Source: Diploscapter coronatus
Lineage: Eukaryota > Nematoda > Chromadorea > Rhabditida > Rhabditidae
DNA: 64,000 nt
Assembly (NCBI GenBank): GCA_964036155.1
Contig: OZ038423.1
Coordinates: forward strand, 51,227,249 to 51,291,248
Direction of reading: 5' to 3'
Positions within the stretch are counted from its first letter, which is position 1, and each line of letters starts with the position of its first letter. Positions 62,302-64,000 of this stretch are shown one piece after another. Under the pieces are notes generated by a model, which saw only the letters and a program-made list of their open reading frames with translations, searched no databases and was not told where the DNA came from. A program made the position numbers and the translations under genes.

Positions 62302-63563
62302 TAAGACGCATTCTTTGAACAACCCGAACAAAATATAAAGAGTGTCCGGACAACTGCGAAAGTGTCTCGGATCCGAACCAAACTTATATGGTGGATACAC
62401 CCATGGACCCTAATCACAAAAATGGAGAGACCAGACCTCACCTTCTAAAGTGGGCGGGACTAGGTGGGGGTCAAAGTTGGGAGTTTTGACGATTTGACAC
62501 CCGTCCGAAGGTACAAAAAACTTTGTTGCTATAAAAGATTTTCGGAAAATTTAAAGAGGATGAACATGGCCATGGAATGTATTTTCTAAAAACGTATAGA
62601 TTTTGGGGGGTCAGCCACCTGCTGTATTTGGTAGAAATTAACTCGAATACTACTCTCCTCCAGTCAATCTCGAGTCGAATGATACCCATTTTTATAGCAT
62701 ACCATTCGAACACCATATGGGTGGTATGCCATGGACCCATATGGTAACATGATGAAGTGATAGCACGGTACTCTAGGAAGCAAAATGAAGTATTGTCCTT
62801 AATCTGCTATATTCCGAAAAGATTTTTCAATTTGGTTTTATTTTACAAAAGTTATGAATTTTTGAAGATTTTTGTCATTTTCTTGGGTTTGATCTATTCA
62901 AACCTCTATACCATGTTTACCATAATAGATAACCATGTAGTGTCTTAACAAAAGTTGCTTAGTTTTTCAAGGGCTATCGATTGGTATATCGTTTGAATTT
63001 TTCTGATCAGTTTTGTAAAATTCGACCCTCAGGCCACGCCTATTTGATTGATTTTTTTTCTAAAATGTCCCGCCTAATTCATGCTTTTTAGGGCTGATTT
63101 TAGGGTAATTTGATACGTAGAATCTGAATATAGCATTAGATTTTGGTAACCTCTCCTAAAATTTTTCAGGAAAGTCGATTTTATGCAAAATATGCATGTT
63201 TTGAAACTGCCATTTTTGACGCTTTTTGACTTTGGGACCCCTTCAACTTCAAGCAAGTGGCTGACCCCCTAAAGTCGATATATTTTTAGAAAGTACATTC
63301 CATGGTTGTGTTCATCCTTTTTAAATTTTTCGAAAACCTTTCATAGCAAAAAAGTTTTCTTTATACCCCCTGAGGGGTTCAAATCGTTAAAACGCTCAAC
63401 TTTGACCCCCACCTAGCCCCGCCCACTTTTGGGGGCGGAACCTGATTTCCCCAGTTTTGTGATTAGTGTCGTTGGGTGTATCCACCATATAAGTTTGGTT
63501 CGGATCCGAGACACTTTTGCAGTTGTCCGGCCTTTGTTCGGGTTACCCAAAGAATGCGTCTTA
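62302..63563. mobile_element. 1.26-kb foldback/MITE-like element with arms of about 310 nt
   Basis: The left arm begins TAAGACGCATTCTTTG at 62302 and the right arm ends CAAAGAATGCGTCTTA at 63563. The arms match as imperfect reverse complements inward to GGGGGTCAGCCAC (about 62604-62616) and GTGGCTGACCCCC (about 63257-63269). The ends carry TA outermost, compatible with a TA target duplication as in Tc1/mariner elements, but this is inference. The central loop of about 640 bp encodes no recognisable transposase. It contains a smaller palindrome, ACCATATGGG...CCCATATGGT, near 62712-62745. A solo copy of one end lies at 58551. Confidence 0.85.
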
Positions 63564-64000
63564 ATATTTCAGCACCAAGCTTGCACAGTAAAAACTTCAA
63601 TTCGGTCTCCGAACAAGTTTTCTTTATTTTTTAAAGTTGTTCCTGCTTTTTCTTACCAAATTCAAAACTTCTTTTACATTTCGTTTCAAACTCTCTGTGA
63701 TCAGTTCTACTCGAATCCAGAATTTGCGATTTCACTTTAATCCTTGTCCAAATCTCGAAATTTCTTTCCTTTTCCGCCAAATTTGATGTAATTAATATTC
63801 AAATTTCTCGCACGATGCAAGACTGCTGTAGGAGGTGGTCTGCAGTATTTACACGTACTTCTGCCCAGCGGTGTTGGCTGCTCGTTTTGTTCACTTCGCC
63901 AACTTGCTGGATTCGCGCGTTTGTTTCGCAATTTCGTGAAACTTTTTCTACTAATTTTAAATTTTAGGTTGTGACGGGTTGAAAGGGATATTAGAAGCGT
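63564..64000. other. Right edge, no supported gene
   Basis: A minus-strand frame of 64 codons at 63737-63931 (basic, with CKYCRPPPT) has no recognised domain, and I do not call it a gene. It could be an exon of a gene continuing beyond the window. Confidence 0.3.

Noticed and set aside
62471..62740. 89-codon minus frame inside the foldback element as a transposase
   Set aside because: No transposase motif; it lies largely in the inverted arm and is not conserved in the solo copy.

Overview
This window is a piece of a eukaryotic nuclear chromosome, most likely from a nematode. The genes are split by many short introns (often 45-300 bp) whose acceptors are overwhelmingly TTTCAG/TTTTAG, as in nematodes. 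One gene encodes a secreted protein resembling the nematode SXP/RAL-2 (DUF148) family. The cytosolic HSP70 ends in a Gly-rich segment plus EEVD. No bacterial-style operons, rRNA, tRNA or CRISPR arrays were seen. Exon models were built by hand from splice signals, reading phase and protein similarity. For most genes every exon junction keeps phase from ATG to stop. No transcript data were available.

Layout, left to right. 884-3068 (-): unrecognised acidic, disordered protein. 6623-18441 (-): a large CASPR/neurexin-IV type receptor with 28 exons. A complete patatin-type (iPLA2) phospholipase gene, 13017-15752 (+), lies inside its third intron on the opposite strand. 21565-23179 (-): unrecognised basic/acidic protein, head-to-head with a PP1-type phosphatase at 23695-26560 (+). 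27129-29106 (+): secreted SXP/RAL-2-like protein. 29435-31193 (-): mitochondrial glycine cleavage H protein. 31743-34663 (-): GatA-type amidotransferase. 35205-37688 (-): cytosolic HSP70 with a TATA box and heat-shock element upstream. 38620-41053 (+): SEC13. 41230-42680 (-): cyclin-Q-like protein. 43243-46587 (+): aminoacylase-1. 47212-54252 (-): V-ATPase V0 subunit a. 56517-58220 (-): unrecognised acidic protein. 59136-61595 (-): secreted kelch-repeat protein. The right end holds a 1.26-kb element with terminal inverted repeats of about 310 nt.

The genes are mostly unrelated housekeeping functions (protein folding, COPII/nuclear pore, proton pumping, one-carbon metabolism, mitochondrial tRNA charging, amino-acid deacylation) interleaved with nervous-system or accessory genes. 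They do not form an obvious pathway. The most interesting features are the nested antisense phospholipase gene, five independent GC-AG introns in five genes, three coherent multi-exon genes of unknown function, long strand-asymmetric purine tracts between genes, and several palindromic/foldback repeats, at least two of them present in more than one copy.
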